64,000 nt of DNA from Janthinobacterium tructae. Lineage in GTDB: Bacteria; Pseudomonadota; Gammaproteobacteria; Burkholderiales; Burkholderiaceae_D. The notes under the pieces were generated by a model. The model worked only from the letters and a program-made list of their open reading frames with translations, was not told where the DNA came from and searched no databases. Both the position numbers and the translations under genes were made by a program. The DNA lies in NCBI RefSeq assembly GCF_006517255.1, contig NZ_CP041185.1, positions 248,001 through 312,000 on the forward strand, given 5' to 3'. Below are positions 1 through 8,302 of the stretch, piece after piece. The stretch's first letter is position 1; each line of letters opens with the position of its first letter.

Positions 1-2004
1 GTAGGTGGCGCTTTGCGCCGTCATGCTGGCGCCCGCTTTCAGCCCTGCCAGGCGGCCGTCGAAGCGGTAGCTGGTGGCCAGGCGCAGCAAATGGCGCGGC
101 TGCGTGGTGGCGGCGCGGCGGCCATCGGCCTCGGCTGCGTGCAGATAGGTATAGCCGCCGCTCGCTTCCCAGCCGCGCGATAATTGGCCGGAAATGTCGA
201 ACTCGACGCCCTTGGCCGTCACGCCGGTACCATTGGCCACCATGGCCTGGCTGCCGTCGGGCAGCAAAAAGCCGGGCGGTACCGTGCGGTCCAGCTCGGC
301 CATGTTCTTTTTCTTCGTGTGGAACAGTGCGGCCGACGCGTTCAGCTTGCCTTCATAAAATTCGCCCTTGACGCCCAGTTCCGCATTGTCGCCCGTTTCC
401 GGCGCCAGGAACTGGTTGTTGCGGTCTTTGCTCGATTGCGGGTTGAACAGCTGCGTGAAGCTGGCGTAGGCCGAATATTGCTTGTTGATGTCGAACACGG
501 CGCCCACATACGGCGTGACTTCATTGCGCGTTTCCACCAAGCCGCCGCTGCCCGTGTACGCGCCCCGCTTATCGTAGCTGCGTGTGTCCGTGCGGTAAGT
601 ACTGCTGCGCGCGCCGATGATCACGTGCAGCGGGTCGGCCAGGCTCAATCGCGTGGCCACGTAGCCGCCCGCCAGGCGCGTGACGGTTTCCGTGTGCGAG
701 CCATCCGGGTGGAACACGGGGCGGGGAATGTTGCCCGTCCAGCTGCGATAATCGGGGACGATGTTCGGGTAGTTGATTTCCGCTTTGCCGCCCAGCGAGC
801 GGGCGCGCTGGTTGCCGCCGTTCCAGCCGACGATGGCCGTGTGCTGGCGCCCCAGCAAGGTGAACGGGCCGCTGGCGTAGACATCAAAGTTGTCGCCCGT
901 GCTCTTGCCCGCGCCCCAGGCGCCCGTCCACAGGCGCATGCCTTTGCCCGTGGCCGGGTCCGGGTAGCCCGCGCCCGCGTAGGCGACGGTGGTGCGGTTC
1001 GTGCTTTCCGTGCGCGCATAGCCCAGGTGCATGTTCCAGTTGCCGGGCAGGCGCTGGTCCAGCGACGTGAATACGGTGTGCTGCTTGTTGGCCCAGGTGC
1101 TCCATGGCGTCGTGAGGCTGGTGTTGCGCGGCAAGTTCGCCAGGCTGCCATCCGCATTCCAGTAGGGTACGGCGCCCCAGGTGGCGCCTGTCGGCGTGTT
1201 GTCCTGGAAGTCGACGCCGGCCGTCAGCAGGGTGCCGGGGCGCAAGTCCGCCTCAAGGATGAGCATGCCGACTGTCTTGCGCTCGTGATACATGTCCAGA
1301 TAGGAATCGCGTTTTTGCCAGGCCAGGGCCGTGCGTGCGCGCACGCTGCCCTCCGCGTTCAGCGGCGTGGAGAGGTCGGCTTCGAAGCGCTGGTCATCCC
1401 AGCGGCCCATGATGAGGCCGGCGCTGGCCTGGAACTCTTTCGTCGGCCGCTTGCGTATCATGTTGATGGTGGCCGAGGGGTCGCCCGTGCCGCCCATCAA
1501 GCCAGTGGCGCCGCGCACCACCTCGATGCGGTCGTACAGGATGGTGTCTTGCAGCGGCGCATTGCCGCCGCGCGCCATGCCGTCAATCTGAAGATTGTTG
1601 ATGCCGAAGCCGCGCGCATAAAACCGCGTGCGCTCGGTGTCGTTCTGGCCCACCTGGATGCCTGTTGTCTGGGCCAGCGCCTGGTCCAGGCGCACGGCGC
1701 CCAGGTCGTCGAGCAACTGGCGCGTGATGACGCTGACCGATTGCGGCGTCTCGCGCAAGGACAGGTCCATGCGCGTGGCACTGCGCGTTTCGCCTGCCGT
1801 GTACGATTGCGTGCCTTCCGTCGTCGCTGTCGACTGGCCGGTCACGGTGACGGCCGGCATGGTGACGTCGGCCGCAGCGGCATCGGCGGCCTGGGCCGGC
1901 AGGGCCACGCCAGCGGCAAGGCTGAGCAGGCTGATGTGTAATAAACGGGGTAGGGGGCGCAAGGCGGGCTGGCGCGAAGAAGAGAAGACTGTCGTTGATG
2001 GCAT
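1..2004 (-). CDS. TonB-dependent siderophore receptor (C-terminus beyond window)
   Basis: Outer-membrane receptor of the ferric-siderophore class (FhuE/FpvA-like), which would move an iron chelate into the periplasm with TonB-ExbBD energy. The 668 codons present begin with a basic stretch, a hydrophobic segment and an AQA cleavage site near residue 38. Plug-domain signatures follow: ETPQSVSVITRQLLDDLG, RFYARGFGINNLQIDG and VVRGATGLMGGTGDPSA, then barrel sequence. The last strands and terminal aromatic residue run off the left edge. Adjacent ATGs exist at 2007 and 2004; I prefer 2004 because AGGA lies 5 nt upstream. A Fur-like box at 2178-2196 suggests repression by iron. The family is secure, the ligand is not. 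Confidence 0.93.
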   Translation of the reverse strand, partial: MPSTTVFSSSRQPALRPLPRLLHISLLSLAAGVALPAQAADAAAADVTMPAVTVTGQSTATTEGTQSYTAGETRSATRMDLSLRETPQSVSVITRQLLDDLGAVRLDQALAQTTGIQVGQNDTERTRFYARGFGINNLQIDGMARGGNAPLQDTILYDRIEVVRGATGLMGGTGDPSATINMIRKRPTKEFQASAGLIMGRWDDQRFEADLSTPLNAEGSVRARTALAWQKRDSYLDMYHERKTVGMLILEADLRPGTLLTAGVDFQDNTPTGATWGAVPYWNADGSLANLPRNTSLTTPWSTWANKQHTVFTSLDQRLPGNWNMHLGYARTESTNRTTVAYAGAGYPDPATGKGMRLWTGAWGAGKSTGDNFDVYASGPFTLLGRQHTAIVGWNGGNQRARSLGGKAEINYPNIVPDYRSWTGNIPRPVFHPDGSHTETVTRLAGGYVATRLSLADPLHVIIGARSSTYRTDTRSYDKRGAYTGSGGLVETRNEVTPYVGAVFDINKQYSAYASFTQLFNPQSSKDRNNQFLAPETGDNAELGVKGEFYEGKLNASAALFHTKKKNMAELDRTVPPGFLLPDGSQAMVANGTGVTAKGVEFDISGQLSRGWEASGGYTYLHAAEADGRRAATTQPRHLLRLATSYRFDGRLAGLKAGASMTAQSATY

Positions 2005-2007
2005 CAT

Positions 2008-2328
2008 TTTCCTGGAATATTTTAGTCGTGTGTTTTCCTATCTCGTCTGGCGAGGTGCGCAGTAGCTGGGGGGATGGCATGACGCTGGCCCGTGGTCTGG
2101 CTTGGATAGCAGTTCCACCGCAAGGCCCGGCGCGGTCGGGCAGTGGAAAAGAAGGGCGCGCGATTCCCCTCACTTTAGTGAATAAGAATCATTATCAATA
2201 TAGATGGTATTTGCCAAATAATCAAGCGTGTCCACCAACATAGTGCGACAGGCCAATGGAGGCGCATCGTCCGGCCTTCTGCGATAATGCAGGCGCTGAT
2301 AAAATATTTTCCTCATTGAAAGAAATGC
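2008..2328. other. Intergenic region between divergent genes, with Fur-like box
   Basis: About 320 bases separate the minus-strand receptor from the plus-strand secreted protein. The right half is AT-rich and holds the Fur-like box at 2178-2196, so promoters for one or both genes probably lie there. No open frame here has coding character and I see no terminator or RNA gene. Confidence 0.7.
2178..2196. promoter_or_regulatory. Fur-box-like site
   Basis: The 19 bases GTGAATAAGAATCATTATC match the classical Fur consensus (GATAATGATAATCATTATC) at 14 of 19 positions, with the right half (AATCATTATC) identical. It lies about 170 bases upstream of the receptor start and 130 upstream of the divergent gene, in an AT-rich stretch. 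Iron-dependent control of the receptor is the natural reading. Confidence 0.65.
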
Positions 2329-3165
2329 ATGCGTACATGGATCGCTTGTGCCGGATGGTTGTGTGTCGTGTCGCTGGGGCAAGCCCAGGAACACGCGCCG
2401 CCGCTGGCTGTTCCCGCGCCGCTGCACAGCGCCAGCGTGCCGCCCGCCATGGATGCCGCATCCGCCACATCTGTTGCGTCGGCGGCGGCGCCCGCAGAGG
2501 ACGCCTTGCCATCGCAAACGGTGACGATCACGGCCAATAGCGACGCCAAGGCGCCGCGCATCCGTTTCATGGCTTACCGCGAGAGTTATCTGACGGCCAG
2601 GAAAGTGTGGCAAGTGTCGAGCGGCAGCGTGGTCATGGCCCTGCGCCTGATTCCCGCCAAGCTCAGCGCCACCATCGACGATGTGCGCGTGGCCCTGCAA
2701 GGCAATGGCGCTGCCGTGCCGATCAAGGTGTCTGCCGGCGGCGTGTTTGTCGTGCCGCTCAACGACGACATCGCCGCGCAAGATGGCACTTTCCTGGTGA
2801 ACAAGGGCAGGGGCGAGCTGACGGCCAATATCGTGCTCCAGCCGTCCGTGGCACGCGACGCGTGGAATGTCACGCGTGTGGGGCAAGTCCTGCACGATGC
2901 GCGGCGCGCCGTGCGGGCCATCACGCCGTGGTACAAGCGGCCATTCGCCAGCGATGTGCAATCGCTGGCCTTTTGCGCGAGCGAGCGGGGCGGTGCTTTG
3001 CAGCTGATGGATGGCGAGCAAATGATCGCCACCTTGCCCATGAATGAACCGGCCGTCAACGACATCAATCAGCCCGTGTTTTGCAAGATTTTCGACGGCG
3101 AAGACAAATACCCGGGACACTACCGCGTCGTCCTGCCCGAGCAAGCCACGGTGCTGCTGCTGTAG
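2329..3165 (+). CDS. Secreted protein of unknown function
   Basis: A 278-residue protein I do not recognise with confidence. Residues 1-20 look like a signal peptide (hydrophobic core, GQAQ before the likely cut), followed by a low-complexity Ala/Pro/Ser linker to about residue 65. The rest is a globular domain with motifs RFMAYRESYLTARKVWQV, ALRLIPAKLSATIDDVRV and TPWYKRPFASDVQSLAFC, plus a C-terminal VFCKIF. Two cysteines in the mature part could pair. No transmembrane segment or catalytic motif is evident. The ribosome-binding site is weak (AAAGAA). It starts opposite the siderophore receptor and shares its control region, and ends 3 bases from the convergent hemerythrin gene. A periplasmic role is likely; nothing more can be said. 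Confidence 0.75.
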   Translation: MRTWIACAGWLCVVSLGQAQEHAPPLAVPAPLHSASVPPAMDAASATSVASAAAPAEDALPSQTVTITANSDAKAPRIRFMAYRESYLTARKVWQVSSGSVVMALRLIPAKLSATIDDVRVALQGNGAAVPIKVSAGGVFVVPLNDDIAAQDGTFLVNKGRGELTANIVLQPSVARDAWNVTRVGQVLHDARRAVRAITPWYKRPFASDVQSLAFCASERGGALQLMDGEQMIATLPMNEPAVNDINQPVFCKIFDGEDKYPGHYRVVLPEQATVLLL

Positions 3166-3168
3166 CGG

Positions 3169-3567
3169 CTAGTTGGGCTGGCGCTGCACCAGCTCCAGCG
3201 CCGCCGCCAGGGCCAGATCCATGGTGGCCTGGTGGAAGATCAGCCATTGCGGCAGCAGCGACAGCGCATGGCGTCCCTGTTCCAGGTCGCCTTCATCGAC
3301 GGCGGCCCACGCATGGTGCAAGCCGCTGAGCACGCGCGCATGCTGTTCCCGGTGATTCGCCAGCGAGGGGAAGGCGATTTGTTCCATCAAATCCTCTTCC
3401 TCGCGGAAATCGCGCTCGACGGCCGCAATCAGCTCGCGAAACGCCACGCTGAAATGCTGGTCGCTCAACTGGCCCAGCCGCGCCAGCTCCTGAAACAGCG
3501 CCTCATGTGCCTCGTCGATGGCCGGAACGCCCAGCGCCATCTCATCTTTCCAAGCCGATATACCCAT
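3169..3567 (-). CDS. Hemerythrin-domain protein, one iron ligand replaced
   Basis: A 132-residue single-domain bacteriohemerythrin-like protein; such cytosolic four-helix bundles bind O2 at a non-heme di-iron centre. Most ligands of the family are visible: His21 (DEAHEALF), Glu57, His72 and His76 (NHREQH), His112 and Asp117 (FHQATMD). The His expected in the usual HF..EE motif is Asp53 here (RDFREEEDLM), so the metal site is altered. I start at 3567 because GGGAG lies about 8 nt upstream and the family begins with this W-containing stretch; the frame stays open further upstream without family similarity. It may sense or buffer O2, NO or iron; the neighbourhood is iron-related. Confidence 0.85.
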   Translation of the reverse strand: MGISAWKDEMALGVPAIDEAHEALFQELARLGQLSDQHFSVAFRELIAAVERDFREEEDLMEQIAFPSLANHREQHARVLSGLHHAWAAVDEGDLEQGRHALSLLPQWLIFHQATMDLALAAALELVQRQPN

Positions 3568-3776
3568 GCCGATGCTCCCGGTTAAGTCCGTCGCGATGTG
3601 AAGCGGACTGTTCCAGTGTGGCCGCAGCGTAGGGGGAAATCCATGATCTGGATCAAAAATATGGTGAAGAGGGGGAAGGTTGAGGCACTGAGAAATGAAG
3701 GAAACGGGGAACAAATCACCATCCGCAATAAAGCGGTTTTAATGATGCGCCGAGTTACCGAGTGCCGCCGCGCTTT

Positions 3777-3932
3777 TTAATGCTTGGGCCAGCGGGCCCA
3801 GAGAGCTTGTGCGTCTACATTCGGTACCTGCATCTGCTGCACGGCCGACGTCTGCATCGCGTCGCGCAGTACGAGGGGCACCAGCAGCAAGGCCGACAAG
3901 GCAAGGCAGGCCAGCACTTTGAGCGTCAACAT
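3777..3932 (-). CDS. Small single-span membrane protein, 51 aa
   Basis: A 51-codon frame with a good ribosome-binding site (GGGAGACGACC before the ATG). Residues 1-22 form one hydrophobic helix (MLTLKVLACLALSALLLVPL), followed by a short polar tail ending in WARWPKH. It may be an inner-membrane micropeptide or an uncleaved signal anchor. I recognise no family. Support rests on the start signal and the clear membrane-then-polar layout. Confidence 0.5.
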   Translation of the reverse strand: MLTLKVLACLALSALLLVPLVLRDAMQTSAVQQMQVPNVDAQALWARWPKH

Positions 3933-4081
3933 GGTCGTCTCCCGGTGTCCCGGTGGCGCGCGGGGATGCGGGGCCTGCCGGTCACTTCCTATGTACTACC
4001 ATGCTTGCAGTTTAGTTCATCTGATTGAGACGTCAACTAATTGCTGTGATGCACCGCACCAGTTCACCTGTTGCCAGGGGC

Positions 4082-4267
4082 TTATTTGGCCTTGCGGCTG
4101 CGCCGTGGCTTGGCAGCTGGCGGCAGGAAGGAATCGAACCACACTTGCGTCAACTGCCGTGTATTTTTTGCCGCTTCACGCTTGACCGCGGCCGTGGCGT
4201 GGCCGCGCGCCGTGTTGGCGATGCGGTTGGCGGCGCTCAGGTACATGCTCATCCAGGGGTTTTTCAT
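4082..4267 (-). CDS. Small basic protein of unknown function, 61 aa
   Basis: A 61-codon gene starting at MKNPWMSMYLSAANRIANTA with GAGG 7 nt upstream of the ATG. The N-terminal half is helical and Ala/Arg-rich, and the end is strongly basic (PPAAKPRRSRKAK), a composition reminiscent of phasin-like or nucleic-acid-associated small proteins. There is no signal peptide or membrane helix. The frame stays open upstream of this ATG, but that part looks like noise. Function unknown. Confidence 0.6.
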   Translation of the reverse strand: MKNPWMSMYLSAANRIANTARGHATAAVKREAAKNTRQLTQVWFDSFLPPAAKPRRSRKAK

Positions 4268-4404
4268 GGGGTGCCTCGCAGATAGTGGGTGGTGCGGCGC
4301 GGGTATGTCCCCAGGCCGCGATGTCCCCACTCTAGTCCGATGGCTGGCGCTGACTGTGCGCCCGCCCACATAGCCGGGCGGTGCTGGCAATGTGCTGAGG
4401 CAGA

Positions 4405-6936
4405 TCAATACACGTCGCGGCGGTAGCGTCCCGCCGCCAGCAGGGCGTCGAGGCCTTCCTGGCCCAGCACTTCTTGCAGCACAGCATCGATTCCTGCCGC
4501 CATGCCTTGCAGGCTGCCGCATACGTAGACGATGGCGCCTTGCGCCAGCCAGTCGCGCAGTTCATCCGTGCTGCTGCGCAGGCGGTCCTGCACGTATTCA
4601 CGTTTGCCACCTTCGTCACCATCGCGCGAAAAGACACGGTCCAGGCGCGCCAGGTGGCCAGCGTCCAGCCAGCCTTGCAACTCTTCGCCGCAGACACTGT
4701 CAAAAGCTTGCTGCCGCTCGCCGAACAGCAGCCAGTTGCGGGCCAGACCCGCCCGTTGGCGCGCGCGCAGGTGCGCACGCAGGCCCGCCAGGCCGGAACC
4801 GTTGCCGATATAAATGCAGGGCACGTCGACCAGGGCAGGGGCGAACGCGGGATTGGCTTGCAGGCGCAGGCGGATGGTGGCGCCCGGCGGGGCGAAGCGC
4901 GTGAGCCAGCCGGAACAAATGCCCTGGCCCTCGTTTTCGCTGCCCGCATGGCGCTCCTGGCGCACCAGCAACTGCAGTTCGCCATCCGATGGCAGCGAAG
5001 CGAGCGAGTAGCTGCGCGGTGCATGTTGCGCACCGTGCGCGTCACCCTCGCTGCCGTCCGCGTTGCATCCGATGATTACCGCCAGCGCGCCCGCTTCCCA
5101 GGTGGCGCCGGCCGGACCCGTCAAGGTGATTTCATGCAGTTCGCCGCCCAGGCTGCCAGGGTTGAGCAGCACGCGGCGCAGCAAACGCCAGTCTTCGTAT
5201 GATGCCTGTTCCTGCACGCCGATGGCGTCGATGGCGCTGCCGCTGCAACGGGCCAGCGCTTGCGACCAGTCGGCCAGGGCGGCGGGGTCGTGCTTGTCCA
5301 CTTCGATCAGGGGGAACAAAGGCGTGGCGCCCAGCGCGCGCAATTGGCGCTCCAGCGCATGGCCGAAGCCGCAGAAGTCGCTGTAATGGCGGTCGCCCAG
5401 GGCCAGCATGCCCACTTCCAGGCCTGCCAGCGGCGTGCCCGTCGTTTGCTGCAGCAGGCGCGCGAAGCGGCGCGTGCCGTCCGGCGCTTCGCCTTCGCCA
5501 AAGGTGCTGGCGACGATCAGGGCCCGCTCGTACTGGCGCAATTGCGCGGGATCAAAGCGCTCCAGCGACTGCACATCGACGGCCACGCCAGCCTGCTGCA
5601 GGGCGCGCGCGCTTTCCAGGGCCAGGCGCTCGGCCTGGCCCGACTGGCTGGCGTAGGCCACCAGAGTGGGCAAGCCAATATCTTGCTTGCCCGCAATATC
5701 AGCCAGCAGAGCCCGCTGCGCCTGCACAGCGCGCTTGGCCTTGCGGCGGCCCAGGTACAACATCCAGCCCGTGATGGCGAACAGGGGCAGGCCCAGGCTG
5801 GCGAGGGTGACGATGATGCGGCCTGGCAAGCCGAAATACGTGCCCATGTGCAGCGGATAAATGATGTTGACGAGGCGCGCGCCCAGCGCCTGCCGGCTGT
5901 ACGGCTCGTTTTCCGTGAGCGTGCCGTCGGCCGGGGCAATGCTCATGCGGCTGCGCGCCCGCTCGTGTGGCGCATCGCTGGCCAGCCACGTGAATTGCAC
6001 GGCTTCGCCGGCGCGCACGGGCAGGCGCAGCGTGGCCAGGGTCCAGCCGGGGGCGTGTTGCTGGAAGCTGCTCCAGGCCAGGCCGATGTCAACGGCCGGC
6101 GATGGCTCTTTCGGCGCGCCTTTCTTGCCCGGTGCTTGCGCCGCCCGCGGCGGCTTGCCGGCCCAGGCATCGATATTGTCGCGCACCACGTCATAGCTCC
6201 AGTAAATGCCCGTCAGGGTCAGCGCCACGTACACGACCAGGCACCAGGTGCCGGCCACGGCGTGCAGATTCCACAAAAACGAGCGGCCTTTTAATGCAGG
6301 ATCGAAGGTCAGCCAGGTACGCCAGTCCAGCGGACGGCGGGGCCAGCGCAGGTACAGGCCTGAGAGTGCCAGGCCCAGCAGGCACAGGGCCAGCGCGCCC
6401 GCCACTTGGCGGCCCGGATCGCGCGGCAACAGCAGCCAGCGGTGCAGCGACTCCGTCCACTCGAAAAATTCCGCTCCCGCCAGCGCCGGCTGGGTCGCGC
6501 CCGTGTACGGGTGCACATAAATGGACGCGCCGCGCCGCTGGCCGTTCTTTGGCGCGAAGAACAGGCGTGGCGCCGCGCCAGCCTGCGCATAGATGGTGAT
6601 GGAGGCCACGCGCTGGCCGTGTTCGGCGGCGGCAATGTTGCTCAGCTGGGCCGGCGTCAGCGGCGCGCGTGTTTCCACGGGCACATGGCGCACGCCGGGG
6701 TTCATGACGTCGAGCAATTCATCCTTGAAGGCCAGGGTGGCGCCGCTCAGGCCGATGATCACCAGCACCGTGCCGGCCGTGATGCCGATGAACCAATGCA
6801 ATTGAAACCAGACCTGCTTCCAGCTCCAGTGCCAGCGCCGTCGTTGCGGGGCGGCAAGCTGGCGCTGCTGGCGAGTCTGCGGCGCATCGTCGACGCTGGC
6901 GCGCGGCAGGGGTTGTGGCAGGGAGGAGGTCGTCAT
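4405..6936 (-). CDS. PepSY membrane - flavodoxin - NADPH reductase fusion
   Basis: An 843-residue inner-membrane flavoprotein. Residues 1-400 form a PepSY-associated membrane part with four helices (about 48-70, 178-198, 226-248, 373-395) and periplasmic loops. A flavodoxin domain begins near 422 (LPTLVAYASQSGQAERLA, with STFGEGEAPDGTRRF further on). The last 250 residues match the FAD/NADPH part of sulfite reductase and cytochrome P450 reductase (IYIGNGSGLAGLRAHLRAR, YVCGSLQGMAAGIDAVL). Proteins of this design pass electrons from NADPH across the membrane, and many sit with siderophore receptors, suggesting ferric-siderophore reduction. The start at 6936 fits the Pro-rich N-terminus; the frame is open further upstream only through a TTG. 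A Fur-like box lies at 7008-7026. Confidence 0.9.
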   Translation of the reverse strand: MTTSSLPQPLPRASVDDAPQTRQQRQLAAPQRRRWHWSWKQVWFQLHWFIGITAGTVLVIIGLSGATLAFKDELLDVMNPGVRHVPVETRAPLTPAQLSNIAAAEHGQRVASITIYAQAGAAPRLFFAPKNGQRRGASIYVHPYTGATQPALAGAEFFEWTESLHRWLLLPRDPGRQVAGALALCLLGLALSGLYLRWPRRPLDWRTWLTFDPALKGRSFLWNLHAVAGTWCLVVYVALTLTGIYWSYDVVRDNIDAWAGKPPRAAQAPGKKGAPKEPSPAVDIGLAWSSFQQHAPGWTLATLRLPVRAGEAVQFTWLASDAPHERARSRMSIAPADGTLTENEPYSRQALGARLVNIIYPLHMGTYFGLPGRIIVTLASLGLPLFAITGWMLYLGRRKAKRAVQAQRALLADIAGKQDIGLPTLVAYASQSGQAERLALESARALQQAGVAVDVQSLERFDPAQLRQYERALIVASTFGEGEAPDGTRRFARLLQQTTGTPLAGLEVGMLALGDRHYSDFCGFGHALERQLRALGATPLFPLIEVDKHDPAALADWSQALARCSGSAIDAIGVQEQASYEDWRLLRRVLLNPGSLGGELHEITLTGPAGATWEAGALAVIIGCNADGSEGDAHGAQHAPRSYSLASLPSDGELQLLVRQERHAGSENEGQGICSGWLTRFAPPGATIRLRLQANPAFAPALVDVPCIYIGNGSGLAGLRAHLRARQRAGLARNWLLFGERQQAFDSVCGEELQGWLDAGHLARLDRVFSRDGDEGGKREYVQDRLRSSTDELRDWLAQGAIVYVCGSLQGMAAGIDAVLQEVLGQEGLDALLAAGRYRRDVY

Positions 6937-7007
6937 GAAGCGGCTTTCGATAGCGCTGCCATGCAGGGCATCAGGCATGGCGGGGAAGAGAAGGCTGATA
7001 TAGTAAC

Positions 7008-7026
7008 GCAAACGAGAATCATTCGC
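7008..7026. promoter_or_regulatory. Fur-box-like site
   Basis: GCAAACGAGAATCATTCGC matches the Fur consensus at 13 of 19 positions, including the core GA-AATCATT. It lies about 70 bases upstream of the PepSY-flavodoxin-reductase start, a usual place for iron repression of a ferric reductase. Confidence 0.6.
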
Positions 7027-7132
7027 AAATGATGGCGCGCTGTTTTCGCGGGGCGGGGGTCATCCTCGTTTGCCTGATTGGCCGCTATAGGCGCTACAAT
7101 AGGGATACTGTTCACTAGTTTCCATTGCCGCC

Positions 7133-8233
7133 ATGACCACTTCCACACCGAATCTCGTCGTCACCCCGTCCGCCCACCCCTTGTCCGACGCCGAGCGCGC
7201 CGCGCGCATGGTCAATCCCGCCTTCGGCCGCATCTTCACCGACCACATGGTGGTGATTCCTTACCGTGACGGCAAGTGGCAGCAAGGTGAACTGAAGGCT
7301 TATGGCCCCTTGATGCTGGACCCGTCCGCTTCATCGCTGCATTACGGCCAGGCCATCTTCGAAGGCTATAAAGCGTTTGCCCAGCCTGATGGCAGCATCA
7401 AGACTTTCCGTCCAGAACAGAATGCCGAGCGCTTCAACCGCAGCGCCGCACGCCTGGCCATGCCGGCCATTCCTGTCGAGCTGTTCCTGGAAGCGGGCGA
7501 TGCGCTCATTGCGCAAGACCGCAACTGGGTGCCGAAGAACACGGGCGAAAGCTTGTACATGCGTCCGCTGATGATTGCCACCGATCCTTACCTGGGCGTG
7601 CGCCCATCGGAAGAATACCTGTTCGTGCTGTTCGCCTCGCCGGCCGGCGCCTATTTCCCGAAAGGCGTGAAGCCCGTCACCGTGTGGATCAGCGAAGACT
7701 TCGTGCGCGCCGCGCCCGGCGGCACCGGTGAAGCCAAGTGCGCAGGCAACTACGCGGCCAGCCTCATGGCCCAGTCGCAAGCGCAAGAGAAGGGCTGCGA
7801 CCAGGTTGTGTGGCTCGACGCCGTGCACCGCGAATTCATTGAAGAAATGGGCGGCATGAATTTGTTCTTCGTCTACAAGGATGGCGAGAAAATCACGGTC
7901 GTGACGCCGGAACTGACGGGCACTTTACTGCCAGGCATCACCCGCCGCAGCCTGCTGGAAATGGCGAAAGACCTCGGTTATGCGACGGAGGAGCGTAAGT
8001 TGTCCGTCCAGCAATGGCGCGACGACATCGCTTCGGGACGCATGACCGAAGTGTTCGCCTGCGGCACGGCCGCCGTCATCACGCCCGTGGGCGTGGCCAA
8101 GGCGAATGGCTTTGAAATGACCATCAACAACAATGAAAACGGCGCCGTCACGCTGGCCCTGCGCGAAGCGCTGCTGGGCTTGCAGCATGGCACGGCACCG
8201 GATACCCACGGCTGGATGCACAAGGTTTGCTGA
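7133..8233 (+). CDS. ilvE: Branched-chain amino acid aminotransferase
   Basis: Cytosolic PLP enzyme (EC 2.6.1.42) that moves the amino group between glutamate and the 2-oxo acids of leucine, isoleucine and valine, in the last biosynthetic and first degradative step. Its 366 residues match the longer (type II, eukaryotic-like) bacterial BCATs. Fold-type IV marks are present: the PLP lysine in GGTGEAKCAGNYAASLMAQ near residue 202, the GQAIFEGYKAF segment and EVFACGTAAVITPVG near the C-terminus. It stands alone, followed by a hairpin terminator at 8256. A TACAAT -10 element is visible at 7095-7100. Confidence 0.96.
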   Translation: MTTSTPNLVVTPSAHPLSDAERAARMVNPAFGRIFTDHMVVIPYRDGKWQQGELKAYGPLMLDPSASSLHYGQAIFEGYKAFAQPDGSIKTFRPEQNAERFNRSAARLAMPAIPVELFLEAGDALIAQDRNWVPKNTGESLYMRPLMIATDPYLGVRPSEEYLFVLFASPAGAYFPKGVKPVTVWISEDFVRAAPGGTGEAKCAGNYAASLMAQSQAQEKGCDQVVWLDAVHREFIEEMGGMNLFFVYKDGEKITVVTPELTGTLLPGITRRSLLEMAKDLGYATEERKLSVQQWRDDIASGRMTEVFACGTAAVITPVGVAKANGFEMTINNNENGAVTLALREALLGLQHGTAPDTHGWMHKVC

Positions 8234-8255
8234 TCAACTTGCTTGATTGATACCG

Positions 8256-8282
8256 CGCCGGCACGCAGTTGCCGGCGTTTTA
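8256..8282 (+). terminator. Rho-independent terminator after ilvE
   Basis: An 8-bp perfect stem (CGCCGGCA / TGCCGGCG) with loop CGCAGT is followed by TTTTATATT. It lies 23 bases after the ilvE stop and just before the RNase T2 start. Confidence 0.8.
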
Positions 8283-8302
8283 TATTCTGAAAAGGAAACT
8301 TG

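Noticed and set aside
184-1941. 585-codon open frame antisense to the siderophore receptor
   Set aside because: High GC content keeps the opposite strand open. Its translation is Arg/Ala/Val/His-rich without family similarity, whereas the minus strand shows receptor plug motifs.
3598-3780. 60-codon plus-strand frame upstream of the hemerythrin gene
   Set aside because: No ribosome-binding site, odd composition, and position in a control region. Treated as non-coding.
5260-6294. 344-codon plus-strand frame within the reductase fusion
   Set aside because: Antisense shadow of the PepSY-flavodoxin-reductase gene, with low-complexity composition and no motif.
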